A DNA stretch of 64,000 nucleotides from Microbacterium lacus (GTDB lineage Bacteria; Actinomycetota; Actinomycetes; Actinomycetales; Microbacteriaceae): contig NZ_BAAAPK010000001.1 in assembly GCF_039531105.1 (NCBI RefSeq), positions 682,001 to 746,000 of the forward strand, in the 5' to 3' direction. Both the position numbers and the translations under genes were made by a program. Position 1 is the first letter of the stretch. Each line of letters begins with the position of its first letter. The notes under the pieces are model-generated. The model was not told the origin of the DNA. It searched no databases and saw only the letters and a list, made by a program, of their open reading frames with translations. Positions 41,416-53,092 of the stretch are shown in pieces.

Positions 41416-43068
41416 ATGAGTGATCTGCCCCCCGACGACCCTGCCCGCGGAGCGGTTTCCGATCAGCGAGGAGTGCCGGGGTGGAGGCGCCGGTACGACT
41501 CCGCGCGCGCTCAGGGCGTGCCGCTCGATCCGACCAGCGAGCCGGTGCGGGGAGTCAGCGCGTATCCCACCGCGTATGCCCCCGATCATCTGCTGCTCAC
41601 GTCCGGGGAGAAGGTCGAGTCGGTCCTCGAGGTGCTCCGTCCGGCGGCGGCGGACTTCGGCTGGGGGCTGGAGCTGCAGAACCTCGACGGCTCGCCGCTC
41701 GATCCTGAGACCGCAGGGGAGCGGGCCCGTCGAGGTCGCGAGCGATTCGACCTGCCGACGATCTACCGCGTCGAGATCTTCCCCTCGCCGAGCCCGGATC
41801 GCGACGATCAGCCGGTGCCGCCGATCGACGCGTGGCGCCTGCTGCAGCGTGCCCGGGCACGCAACGGGCGGGTCATCCCCGGTGTGAGCCTCGACCACGT
41901 CCTCTCGGTCGATCCGTTCGGCAAGACGAACCCGTTCGGCAAGACCAATCCGTTCGGCAAGACCAACCCGTTCGGCAAGACCAACCCGTTCGGCAAGACG
42001 AACGCGCCGGGGGTCGACAGTTACGCCGAACCCGGCTGCGGCGGTCGCCAGGTGGTCGACTACATCGGTCCCGCGCCGCGCCGCAGCATCGCCGTCGACA
42101 AGGGTGGCAGACGGCCGGTCGTCGCAATCCTGGACACCGGTTGCGGCACGCACGAGTGGCTGACCGATGACATCGTGACGCGGTCACCGGTCGTGGACGG
42201 CGTGCGGCTCGGAGTCCACGACCCGGAAACGGATCCCGAGGTGATCGGCGACGTCTCCGGCCAGTTCGACGGGGAACTGGATGCGTCCGCCGGCCACGGC
42301 ACGTTCATTGCCGGGATCATCCGACAGGTGTGCCCGGAGGCGGACCTCGTGACCGTGCGCGTGGCAGACAGTCAGGGGACGCTCCTGGAGGGGCATTTCC
42401 TGTACGCGATCCGCACGTTGGTCAAGTGGATGCTGCTCCCGGCCGCGGAGGGCGGCCGGCGCATCGACGTGCTGAACCTCTCGCTGGGGTACTACCACGA
42501 GACCCCGGAGGACGAACTCTTCGACCGGACTCTCAGTGAGCTGCTCACGCTCGCGCGCAGGAACGGCTGTGCCGTGGTCTGCTCCGCGGGCAACGAGGCG
42601 ACCGACCGGCCCACGTTCCCCGCGGCGCTGTGGAACTGGCCCGGATCGGACTTCGCCGTCGAGGACGTCGTCGATGCCGCTCCGCATCTCGCGGTGGGCG
42701 CGCTCAATCCGAACAACAGCGTCGCCCTCTTCAGCAACATCGGCGCGTGGGTGCACACGTACGCGCCGGGGTCCGCGGTGCTGAGCACTTCTCCGCCCTT
42801 CAACGGCGGCGTCCAGGCCGGGACGCGCTCGGACCGTCTCGGGATGCGCCGAGAGACGATCGATCCCGACGATTTCACCGGCGGCTACGCGTTGTGGAGC
42901 GGGACCTCGTTCGCGGCTCCGTATGTGGCGGGCCGGCTCGCCTCCGCTCTCGTGGAGAGGCTGGCGAGTTCGGCGGACCTCGACCCGACGGCGTGCGCGC
43001 GTGTCCTTGACGAAGCGCGTGTGCAGGTGCTGGCAGAGCTGGAGAAGCGGCTGCTGCGGGCGGGGTGA
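41416..43068 (+). CDS. cytoplasmic S8 family serine protease with (PFGKTN)5 linker
   Basis: 550-residue subtilase with no signal peptide or membrane helix, so intracellular, which is unusual for S8 proteases. An N-terminal domain (about 1-160) of unknown fold is followed by five exact PFGKTN repeats (167-196) and the catalytic domain with Asp240 (VAILDTGCGTHEW), His294 (SAGHGTFIAGI) and Ser498 (WSGTSFAAPYVAG). All triad residues are present. The repeat linker sits where a propeptide boundary would be and may be a cleavage or docking site. Third gene of the locus; the TPR-CHAT gene follows after 33 bp. The likely role is a protease in a signalling cascade rather than nutrition. Confidence 0.9.
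   Translation: MSDLPPDDPARGAVSDQRGVPGWRRRYDSARAQGVPLDPTSEPVRGVSAYPTAYAPDHLLLTSGEKVESVLEVLRPAAADFGWGLELQNLDGSPLDPETAGERARRGRERFDLPTIYRVEIFPSPSPDRDDQPVPPIDAWRLLQRARARNGRVIPGVSLDHVLSVDPFGKTNPFGKTNPFGKTNPFGKTNPFGKTNAPGVDSYAEPGCGGRQVVDYIGPAPRRSIAVDKGGRRPVVAILDTGCGTHEWLTDDIVTRSPVVDGVRLGVHDPETDPEVIGDVSGQFDGELDASAGHGTFIAGIIRQVCPEADLVTVRVADSQGTLLEGHFLYAIRTLVKWMLLPAAEGGRRIDVLNLSLGYYHETPEDELFDRTLSELLTLARRNGCAVVCSAGNEATDRPTFPAALWNWPGSDFAVEDVVDAAPHLAVGALNPNNSVALFSNIGAWVHTYAPGSAVLSTSPPFNGGVQAGTRSDRLGMRRETIDPDDFTGGYALWSGTSFAAPYVAGRLASALVERLASSADLDPTACARVLDEARVQVLAELEKRLLRAG
41914..42003 (+). repeat. 18-bp coding tandem repeat, 5 units, encoding PFGKTN
   Basis: Five contiguous 18-bp units (ccgttcggcaagacSaaY) differ only at two wobble positions. 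They encode an NPF-containing hexapeptide repeat between the N-terminal domain and the protease domain. Near-identity at the DNA level suggests recent expansion or ongoing homogenisation. Confidence 0.97.
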
Positions 43069-43101
43069 CGCGCGCGTCCCGAACGGCGCCATGATGGGGG
43101 G

Positions 43102-45573
43102 ATGGCGCGTTCCGCGGCGGAACTTCACGAGACGGCGGTCCGGCTCGCGAATCAGGGGCGCCACTCCGCAGCGACCCGGCACCTGCTCACGGCTCAGGAA
43201 CTGACCGAGGATCCTGGCCTGCGGGCGCGCATCCTCGGCACTCTCGGCTACATCCGCGCGCGCACGGGCGACCCCGAGGGCGGCGAGCGGCTGTGCCGCG
43301 AGGCGATGGCACTGCCCGGGATCGACTCCCGGACGTACGCGCTCCTTTCGGGACAGCTTGGCGCCCTCGCCGAGCAGGCGGGAAGGTACGACGACTCGGA
43401 GAAGTGGCTGACGCGCGGCATCGACGCCCTGGCCGAGGACACCGAGGAGCGCGCGAACCTGCTCGTGAACCGCAGTCTCGTCAACATGCGCCGGCTCCGG
43501 TTGAGCGCCGCATCCGAGGACGCCTCCGCGGCATCGCGCATCTTCGCGTCGATCGGGAGCCCGATCGACGAAGCGCAGTCGCAGCACAACGAGGGGTATC
43601 TCGCACTCCTCGCCGGTGATCTCGTGACCGCGATGCGGGTCATGTCCGGTGCTCGCAGCACGCTCGCGGAACAGTCTCCGGTACTCGCGGCGATGTGCGA
43701 CATGGACCGTGCGGAGGTGCTTCGGGACGCCGGGCAGGTGCGAGAAGCGGAGCGCCTGCTCGCTCACGCGGCTGGAGTCTTCGGTCGTCAGCGGATGCCG
43801 CAATCTCGCGCGGAGGCCGAGTTCCACCTCGCCCGATCGCTCCTCGCGCACGACCCGGTCGGTGCGCGACCGATCGCCCGTCATGCGGCTCGCCGATTCC
43901 GCGGTCTGGGAAGCGCGTCGTGGGCCCTGCGTGCGGACGCGGTGCGTATGCGCGCCGAGCTCAGCGCGGGGCAGGTGCTGCGCAGCGGACGCCGTGTCGG
44001 CGCGACCGGTCCCGTGCCGTCGCGGTCGGAGATCGAGGAGACGGCACGCGGGCTCGCCCGTGTCGGCTTCGCCGGAGAGGCAGCCGCCCTGCGGTTCACG
44101 CACGAGGTGTGGAGCGCGCGTCACGAAGCCGTGCAGGACGTGCGGGCGCGTCCGGTGCGGCTCGTGGACGGCGCCCCGATGGAGGCGCGCACCCTCGCCC
44201 ACCAGGCTCGCGCGACCCGCGCCGAACGTCGGGGCCGGCTCGCGCAGGCTCGTCGGTTCGCCGCCGCAGGGCTGGACGAACTGGCGGAGTGGCTGAGCGA
44301 TTTCGGCAGCCTCGACCTGCAGACATCGGCGGTGATGCAGGGCAACGGCCTCCTCGGCGTGGGGCTGGCCGCAGCCGTCCGCTCGGGCCGGCCCGAGGCG
44401 GTCTTCGAGTGGTCCGAACGCGCGCGCCACATGAGCGCGCAGGTTCTGCCTCTCCGGCCACCGCCGGACCCCCAGCTGGCGGAGGACCTCTCCGAACTGA
44501 GGATGCTGCGCGCGGACGGCGGGGACTGGCAGTCACAGCCACGGGCGCGCGAACTTCGTGAACGCATCCGCGACCGCCAATGGTCGACGACCGGCGGTGC
44601 AGCCCTCCAGAACCGCGTCGGGCTCGACGACCTGCGCGAGGCGCTGGATGAGGAAACGGCGGTCCTCTCGTTCGTCTTCTCCGGGGACTCTTTGCACGTG
44701 CTGGTGACGCGGCGTTCCGATGTCGCCCTCGTCGACGTCGCGGAGTGGCCACGCGTCCGCGATGCGTTGCCGGGCTTGCGCTCGGATCTGGACATGGCGG
44801 CGTCCGTGCGCGGCCGGATGGGGGAGATCGTCCGCCGCTCGCTCGATGATCGCCTGGCGGCGCTGTCGGCGGTGCTGATCGATCCCGTCCTTGCGCGACA
44901 CTCTGCCCAGCGCTGCGTGATCACCGTGCCTGGGGTGCTGAGCGGCATCCCGTGGTCGATGCTCCCGGGTCTGCGCGGCTCGGCCGTCACTCTCGCCGGT
45001 TCGGCGTCGCGATGGATCCATCAGCGCGGACAGGAGACTCGGCTCGAGACGGCTGCGTTCGTCGCCGGTCCGCGCGTGTCGCGGGCTCAGGAGGAGATCG
45101 CCGCGGCGTCCGTGACCTGGCGCTCGCCGGTGATTCCGGATCCCGCGACCGTCGATGTCGTGACCGACCTCTCGTCGAGCGTCGACGTCCTGCATGTCGC
45201 CGCCCACGGCCGTCATTCCGCCGACACCCCGATGCTCTCGGGCCTGGACCTCACTGACGGCACGCTGTTCGGCTACGACATCGACCGGATGGCGAAGGTG
45301 CCGTCGCTCGTTGTGCTCTCGGCGTGCGAGGCGGGTCGCTCGTCCGTACGGTGGGGGGAGGAGGCGATCGGCATGACGCGTGCGTGGCTCCACGCAGGCA
45401 CCCGGTGCGTGATCGCCGCGCCGGTGGTCGTCGCCGACGACGACGCGTGCGAACTGCTGGCGGCGATGCACGAAGGGCTGGCTGCGGGTGAGGAGCCGGC
45501 AGTGGCCCTGGCGGCGGCATCCGCGCGCACGGGCATCGTCGCGCCGTTCCAGGCCCACGGATCCGGCTTCTGA
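43102..45573 (+). CDS. TPR-CHAT caspase-like protease
   Basis: 823 residues. About 1-420 is a helical TPR array (pairs such as AAELHETAVRLANQGRHSAA and ARILGTLGYIRARTGDPEGG). About 530-823 is a CHAT domain of the caspase/separase clan, with the catalytic histidine His702 in VLHVAAHGRHS and cysteine Cys742 in LVVLSACEAGRSS. Upstream blocks ITVPGVLSGIPWSMLPGL and RCVIAAPVVVADDDACELL are typical of CHAT. No signal peptide. TPR-CHAT proteases cleave specific partner proteins after an activating signal; here the partners are probably encoded in the same locus. Last of four genes, followed by the second bipartite motif. Confidence 0.93.
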   Translation: MARSAAELHETAVRLANQGRHSAATRHLLTAQELTEDPGLRARILGTLGYIRARTGDPEGGERLCREAMALPGIDSRTYALLSGQLGALAEQAGRYDDSEKWLTRGIDALAEDTEERANLLVNRSLVNMRRLRLSAASEDASAASRIFASIGSPIDEAQSQHNEGYLALLAGDLVTAMRVMSGARSTLAEQSPVLAAMCDMDRAEVLRDAGQVREAERLLAHAAGVFGRQRMPQSRAEAEFHLARSLLAHDPVGARPIARHAARRFRGLGSASWALRADAVRMRAELSAGQVLRSGRRVGATGPVPSRSEIEETARGLARVGFAGEAAALRFTHEVWSARHEAVQDVRARPVRLVDGAPMEARTLAHQARATRAERRGRLAQARRFAAAGLDELAEWLSDFGSLDLQTSAVMQGNGLLGVGLAAAVRSGRPEAVFEWSERARHMSAQVLPLRPPPDPQLAEDLSELRMLRADGGDWQSQPRARELRERIRDRQWSTTGGAALQNRVGLDDLREALDEETAVLSFVFSGDSLHVLVTRRSDVALVDVAEWPRVRDALPGLRSDLDMAASVRGRMGEIVRRSLDDRLAALSAVLIDPVLARHSAQRCVITVPGVLSGIPWSMLPGLRGSAVTLAGSASRWIHQRGQETRLETAAFVAGPRVSRAQEEIAAASVTWRSPVIPDPATVDVVTDLSSSVDVLHVAAHGRHSADTPMLSGLDLTDGTLFGYDIDRMAKVPSLVVLSACEAGRSSVRWGEEAIGMTRAWLHAGTRCVIAAPVVVADDDACELLAAMHEGLAAGEEPAVALAAASARTGIVAPFQAHGSGF

Positions 45574-45589
45574 GAAAAGTCAGCCGGGG

Positions 45590-45616
45590 ATGTATCAGAC
45601 CTGAGCGGTTGCGCTC
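45590..45616 (+). promoter_or_regulatory. second ATGTATCA-N13-GCGCTC motif, downstream of the CHAT gene
   Basis: ATGTATCA (45590-45597) and GCGCTC (45611-45616) with exactly the same 13-nt spacing as at 40234-40260, starting 17 nt after the CHAT stop. No annotated plus-strand gene follows; a hairpin comes about 110 nt later. Candidate promoter for a short transcript under control of the locus sigma factor. Confidence 0.55.
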
Positions 45617-45723
45617 CTTCATCGTGGAGCGGCCCTGCAGTCCGGAACCGGGGGGTAACGGATATTGGGGGCGCAGGATCCATGGGGCGCGATGGGGGCG
45701 CGAGGATCCTGTCGGGCTGCTCC

Positions 45724-45765
45724 GCGGGGGATGTCGCGGAAACCCAACTCGGCGACATCCCCCGC
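45724..45765. terminator. bidirectional hairpin terminator between CHAT locus and LysR-like gene
   Basis: Perfect 14-bp arms (GCGGGGGATGTCGC and complement) with a 14-nt loop, ending one base before the stop codon of the leftward gene. It closes transcripts from both sides. Confidence 0.75.
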
Positions 45766-45766
45766 T

Positions 45767-46480
45767 TCACGTCCGCGACGAGTTCGCGCTGCGTCCGCGC
45801 ACGATCCCGATGAAGGTCTCCACGGCCGGCGTGGTCCGATCGGTCGGCCAGGCCAGCGCGACGGTGGACGTCGGCGCCTCCCGCAACGGGCGCGACGCGA
45901 CGTCCTTGCGGCGATGCAGCCGTGCGAGCGACATCGGCGCGATCACGATCCCGACGCCGGTCGCGACGACGGCGACCGCCTGCTCGGTGTCCTCCGGGGC
46001 GTCGAACGCCGGCGCGACCGTGCCGGCAACGCGGATGCCGAGCGCGTCGTCGCGCGGCACGATGAGCACTTCGCCCGCGAGGTCCTCCGGCGCGAGCTCG
46101 TCGACCGTGGTCAGGTGCGAGTCGGAGGGGCAGATCACGACGGTCACCTCGTCGTACAGCGGGATGACGCTGAGCCCGTCGCGCTCGATCGGCAGCCGGA
46201 CCAGCGCCGCGTCCAGATCGCCCGCCAGGAGCCGCGACCGCTGATCCGCCACGGAGATCGGCTCGAGCTCGAGCGGGGAGAGCGGCATCCGCTCGCGCCA
46301 CGCGTCGATCCAGCCGCCCGGCGTCGCCCCGGGGATCGCGCCGAGCACGAAACGCTCCGGGGGCGGAGGCGGTGCGATCGGCTCAGGGGTCTTCGCCGGT
46401 GTCTTCGCGCGCTTGTTCACGGGCGCTTTGTGCGCCGACGGGCGGGGCTTTCCAGACCGGGACCCGCCGCCTTTCGCCAC
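45767..46480 (-). CDS. orphan LysR-type substrate-binding (effector) domain with basic N-terminal tail
   Basis: About 237 residues from GTG at 46480 (alternatives ATG 46516 or 46528). The C-terminal 195 residues are a LysR effector domain (FVLGAIPGATPGGWIDAW, DLDAALVRLP, VVATGVGIVIAPMSLARLHR). The expected winged helix is replaced by a 45-residue Lys/Arg/Pro-rich segment (KGGGSRSGKPRPSAHK and PAKTPEPIAPPPPPE). It therefore cannot be a normal LysR regulator. It may bind a ligand and use the basic tail for nucleic acid or protein contact; function unknown. The upstream alternatives would overlap the divergent gene's start codon (CATG). Confidence 0.72.
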   Translation of the reverse strand: MAKGGGSRSGKPRPSAHKAPVNKRAKTPAKTPEPIAPPPPPERFVLGAIPGATPGGWIDAWRERMPLSPLELEPISVADQRSRLLAGDLDAALVRLPIERDGLSVIPLYDEVTVVICPSDSHLTTVDELAPEDLAGEVLIVPRDDALGIRVAGTVAPAFDAPEDTEQAVAVVATGVGIVIAPMSLARLHRRKDVASRPLREAPTSTVALAWPTDRTTPAVETFIGIVRGRSANSSRT

Positions 46481-46514
46481 GGACTCAGCGTAGCCGGGGC
46501 GATAGTGTTCGCTC

Positions 46515-46913
46515 ATGATCGCCGTCATCGCCTCGGTCTTCGCGGGCCTCGCCGCCCTGCTGCACGTCTACATCTTCATCCTCGAGAGCGTGCGCTGGCG
46601 CACGCCGCGGGTCTGGAAGACGTTCGGCGTCGCCGACCAGGCCGCCGCCGACATCACGCGGCCGATGGCGTACAACCAGGGCTTCTACAACCTGTTCCTC
46701 GCGATCGGAGCGGCGTTGGGGCTCGTCCTCTACTGGGTCGGCGCTCCCGACTCGGGCCTGCGCATCGCCGGATTCACCCTCGTGCTGTTCAGTGTCGGCT
46801 CGATGCTCGCGGCATCGCTCGTGCTCATCTCGTCCGGCAAGCGCTACCTGCGGCCCGCGGCGATCCAGGGGACGCTGCCGCTCCTGGCGTTCGTGCTGTT
46901 CCTGCTCGCCTGA
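46515..46913 (+). CDS. DUF1304 family membrane protein
   Basis: 132-residue integral membrane protein with four predicted helices. The family blocks ESVRWRTPRVWKTFGV and MAYNQGFYNLFLAIGAALGL are intact. DUF1304 proteins are widespread and of unknown function. ATG at 46515, directly divergent from the LysR-like gene; no ribosome site is evident, and a TAGTGT hexamer 8-13 nt upstream suggests a leaderless or very short-leader transcript. Confidence 0.85.
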   Translation: MIAVIASVFAGLAALLHVYIFILESVRWRTPRVWKTFGVADQAAADITRPMAYNQGFYNLFLAIGAALGLVLYWVGAPDSGLRIAGFTLVLFSVGSMLAASLVLISSGKRYLRPAAIQGTLPLLAFVLFLLA

Positions 46914-46951
46914 ACTCTGCCCCTCGAGTGCACGGGCTCCACGTGAGCACG

Positions 46952-46987
46952 CCGTGCGCTCGGCGCGAAAGCCGTGCGCTCGGCGCA
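46952..46987. repeat. 16-bp direct repeat with 4-nt spacer
   Basis: GCCGTGCGCTCGGCGC occurs at 46952-46967 and again at 46972-46987, separated by GAAA. Intergenic, between the DUF1304 gene and the convergent hexapeptide-repeat gene. Each unit also has internal complementarity (GCCG…CGGC), so small hairpins are possible. Confidence 0.85.
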
Positions 46988-47001
46988 ACCCGCGCCGGGA
47001 C

Positions 47002-47409
47002 TCAGGCGGCCAGGCGCAGGCCGCGGCGGTCCGTGGCGACGCGCTCGCCGTCTCCGACGGTCTCGTCGTCGCCGATGAGCGAGTTCACGGCGACCCGGGC
47101 TCCCGTGCCGATGTGCGTCCGCACGCCGATCTTCGCGCCGGCGCCGATCGCGGCACCCGACCCGATGTGGGCGTGGGGGGCGATGTCGGCCTCCGGGCCG
47201 ATCACGGCGTCCGCTTCGACCCAGACCCCGCGGCCGACGTGAGCGCCCGCGGCGATCTGGACGCCCGGCTCGACGTACGCGCCGGCCTCCACGATCGCGC
47301 TCGGGTGCACCTTGGCGCCGTGCGCGACGAGCCCGCGGCCGTTCGTGTGCTTGCGATACCGCAGCGACTCACCACGGTCGTTCTCGATGTCGACGTAGTT
47401 CTTACCCAC
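47002..47409 (-). CDS. left-handed beta-helix (hexapeptide repeat) protein
   Basis: 135 residues. After a 30-residue N terminus the protein is a run of hexapeptides ([IV]xxGAx type: AIVEAGAYVEPGVQIAAGAHVG and onward) that form a left-handed beta-helix, as in acyl/acetyl transferases and gamma-carbonic anhydrases. No obvious catalytic histidine or cofactor domain, so it may be structural or need a partner. I chose GTG at 47409, preceded by GGAGGGG three nt upstream; ATG 47460 lacks a site. Function unknown. Confidence 0.75.
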   Translation of the reverse strand: MGKNYVDIENDRGESLRYRKHTNGRGLVAHGAKVHPSAIVEAGAYVEPGVQIAAGAHVGRGVWVEADAVIGPEADIAPHAHIGSGAAIGAGAKIGVRTHIGTGARVAVNSLIGDDETVGDGERVATDRRGLRLAA

Positions 47410-47570
47410 GATCCCCTCCAGCGGCCCAGTTGTGCCGAGTACAGGAATAACCTGTCCCACTGCTTATTCATTCCCGCGCATCGGTCCATTCGGATGCATT
47501 CACGCGCAAGAAATATTCGCCGCGGAGCCCAGAACGGATTCCCCTGCGGGACCTCTTCTCGCGGATGCCG

Positions 47571-48336
47571 TCACGTCTGGCACGTCGGACACCAGAAGGT
47601 GTTGCGCTCCCGGGTCGGATCCGCTCCGAGCGACCCCTCCCTGATGACCGTTCCGCAGCGTCGGCAGGGCCGGCCCTCGCGTCGATAGACCCAGGTGGAG
47701 CGCCCCGGTCGGTCGTCGCCGGTGAACGTGCGCCCCTGCCGATCGCGGTTCGCGCGGATCATGCGCGCGCCGAGATCCAGGATGCCGGCGACGTCGGTCT
47801 CGGTCGCCGGACGGGTGGGCAGCACCCCGCGGACGAAGAGGATCTCGTTCGCGTACTCGTTGCCGAAACCCGCGACATTGCGCTGGTCCAGGAGCGCGAC
47901 GTGCACCGCGCGCTCGTCGGCGCCGAGCCGCCGGGCGGCCTCCGCGGGGTCCCACGCGTCGCTGAGCGGATCGGGACCGAGATGACCCACGATCTGCTCT
48001 TCGTCGCGGGTGGGGATGACTTTGATATCGGCCAGGTCGAACCCGACGGTGTCCCACTCCGCGTTCGCGAGCACGGCGCGCGCCGTGTAGCCCGGCCGAC
48101 GCCAGCGCCCGCCGTGCGGGTAGACGTCCCACCGGCCCTCCATCTTCAGATGGCTGTGCAGGGTCCACTCACCGATGTGGTGGAGGAGGTGCTTGCCCCG
48201 AGGGACGACCTCGTGCACGGTCATGCCGCGCAGGTCGATCGTCGCGGCCTGCGGCACGCGCAGATCGAAGCGTGTGAGGACGGTGCCCGCCAGAGCCTCA
48301 TGCAGGCGGTGCGCCGCGCGGTAGACGGTGTCGCCC

Positions 48337-48344
<8 letters not shown>
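47571..48344 (-). CDS. nei: endonuclease VIII-like DNA glycosylase (Fpg/Nei family)
   Basis: 257-residue bifunctional DNA glycosylase/AP lyase that removes oxidised bases. The N terminus is PEGDTVYRAA, where the processed N-terminal Pro is the nucleophile and Glu the catalytic acid; the Nei subgroup reads PEGDT rather than the PELPE of Fpg. The helix-two-turn-helix is in DQRNVAGFGNEYANEILF, and the C-terminal zinc finger has CRRC and CPTC. GTG start overlaps the lhr stop by 8 nt. The adjacency with lhr matches the nei2-lhr arrangement in mycobacteria, so the pair probably serves DNA repair. Confidence 0.93.
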
Positions 48345-53034
<4,690 letters not shown>

Positions 53035-53092
53035 GCGTCCATCTTCCTCGCTGGGTCCGACATGGGGGCGGGCTTGATTTCGAGCGCCGACG

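Noticed and set aside
42184-44430. 748-codon open frame antisense to the S8 and CHAT genes
   Set aside because: Shadow frame; both plus-strand proteins have intact catalytic motifs and good ribosome sites.
40288-45573. Type III-E CRISPR (Craspase) locus
   Set aside because: TPR-CHAT and sigma factor are present, but no gRAMP/Cas7-11, no cas1/cas2 and no repeat array; only the architecture is analogous.
45682-45813. 43-codon small protein after the CHAT gene
   Set aside because: Overlaps the end of the LysR-like gene antisense and the hairpin; composition gives no support. Kept only as part of the transcript hypothesis.
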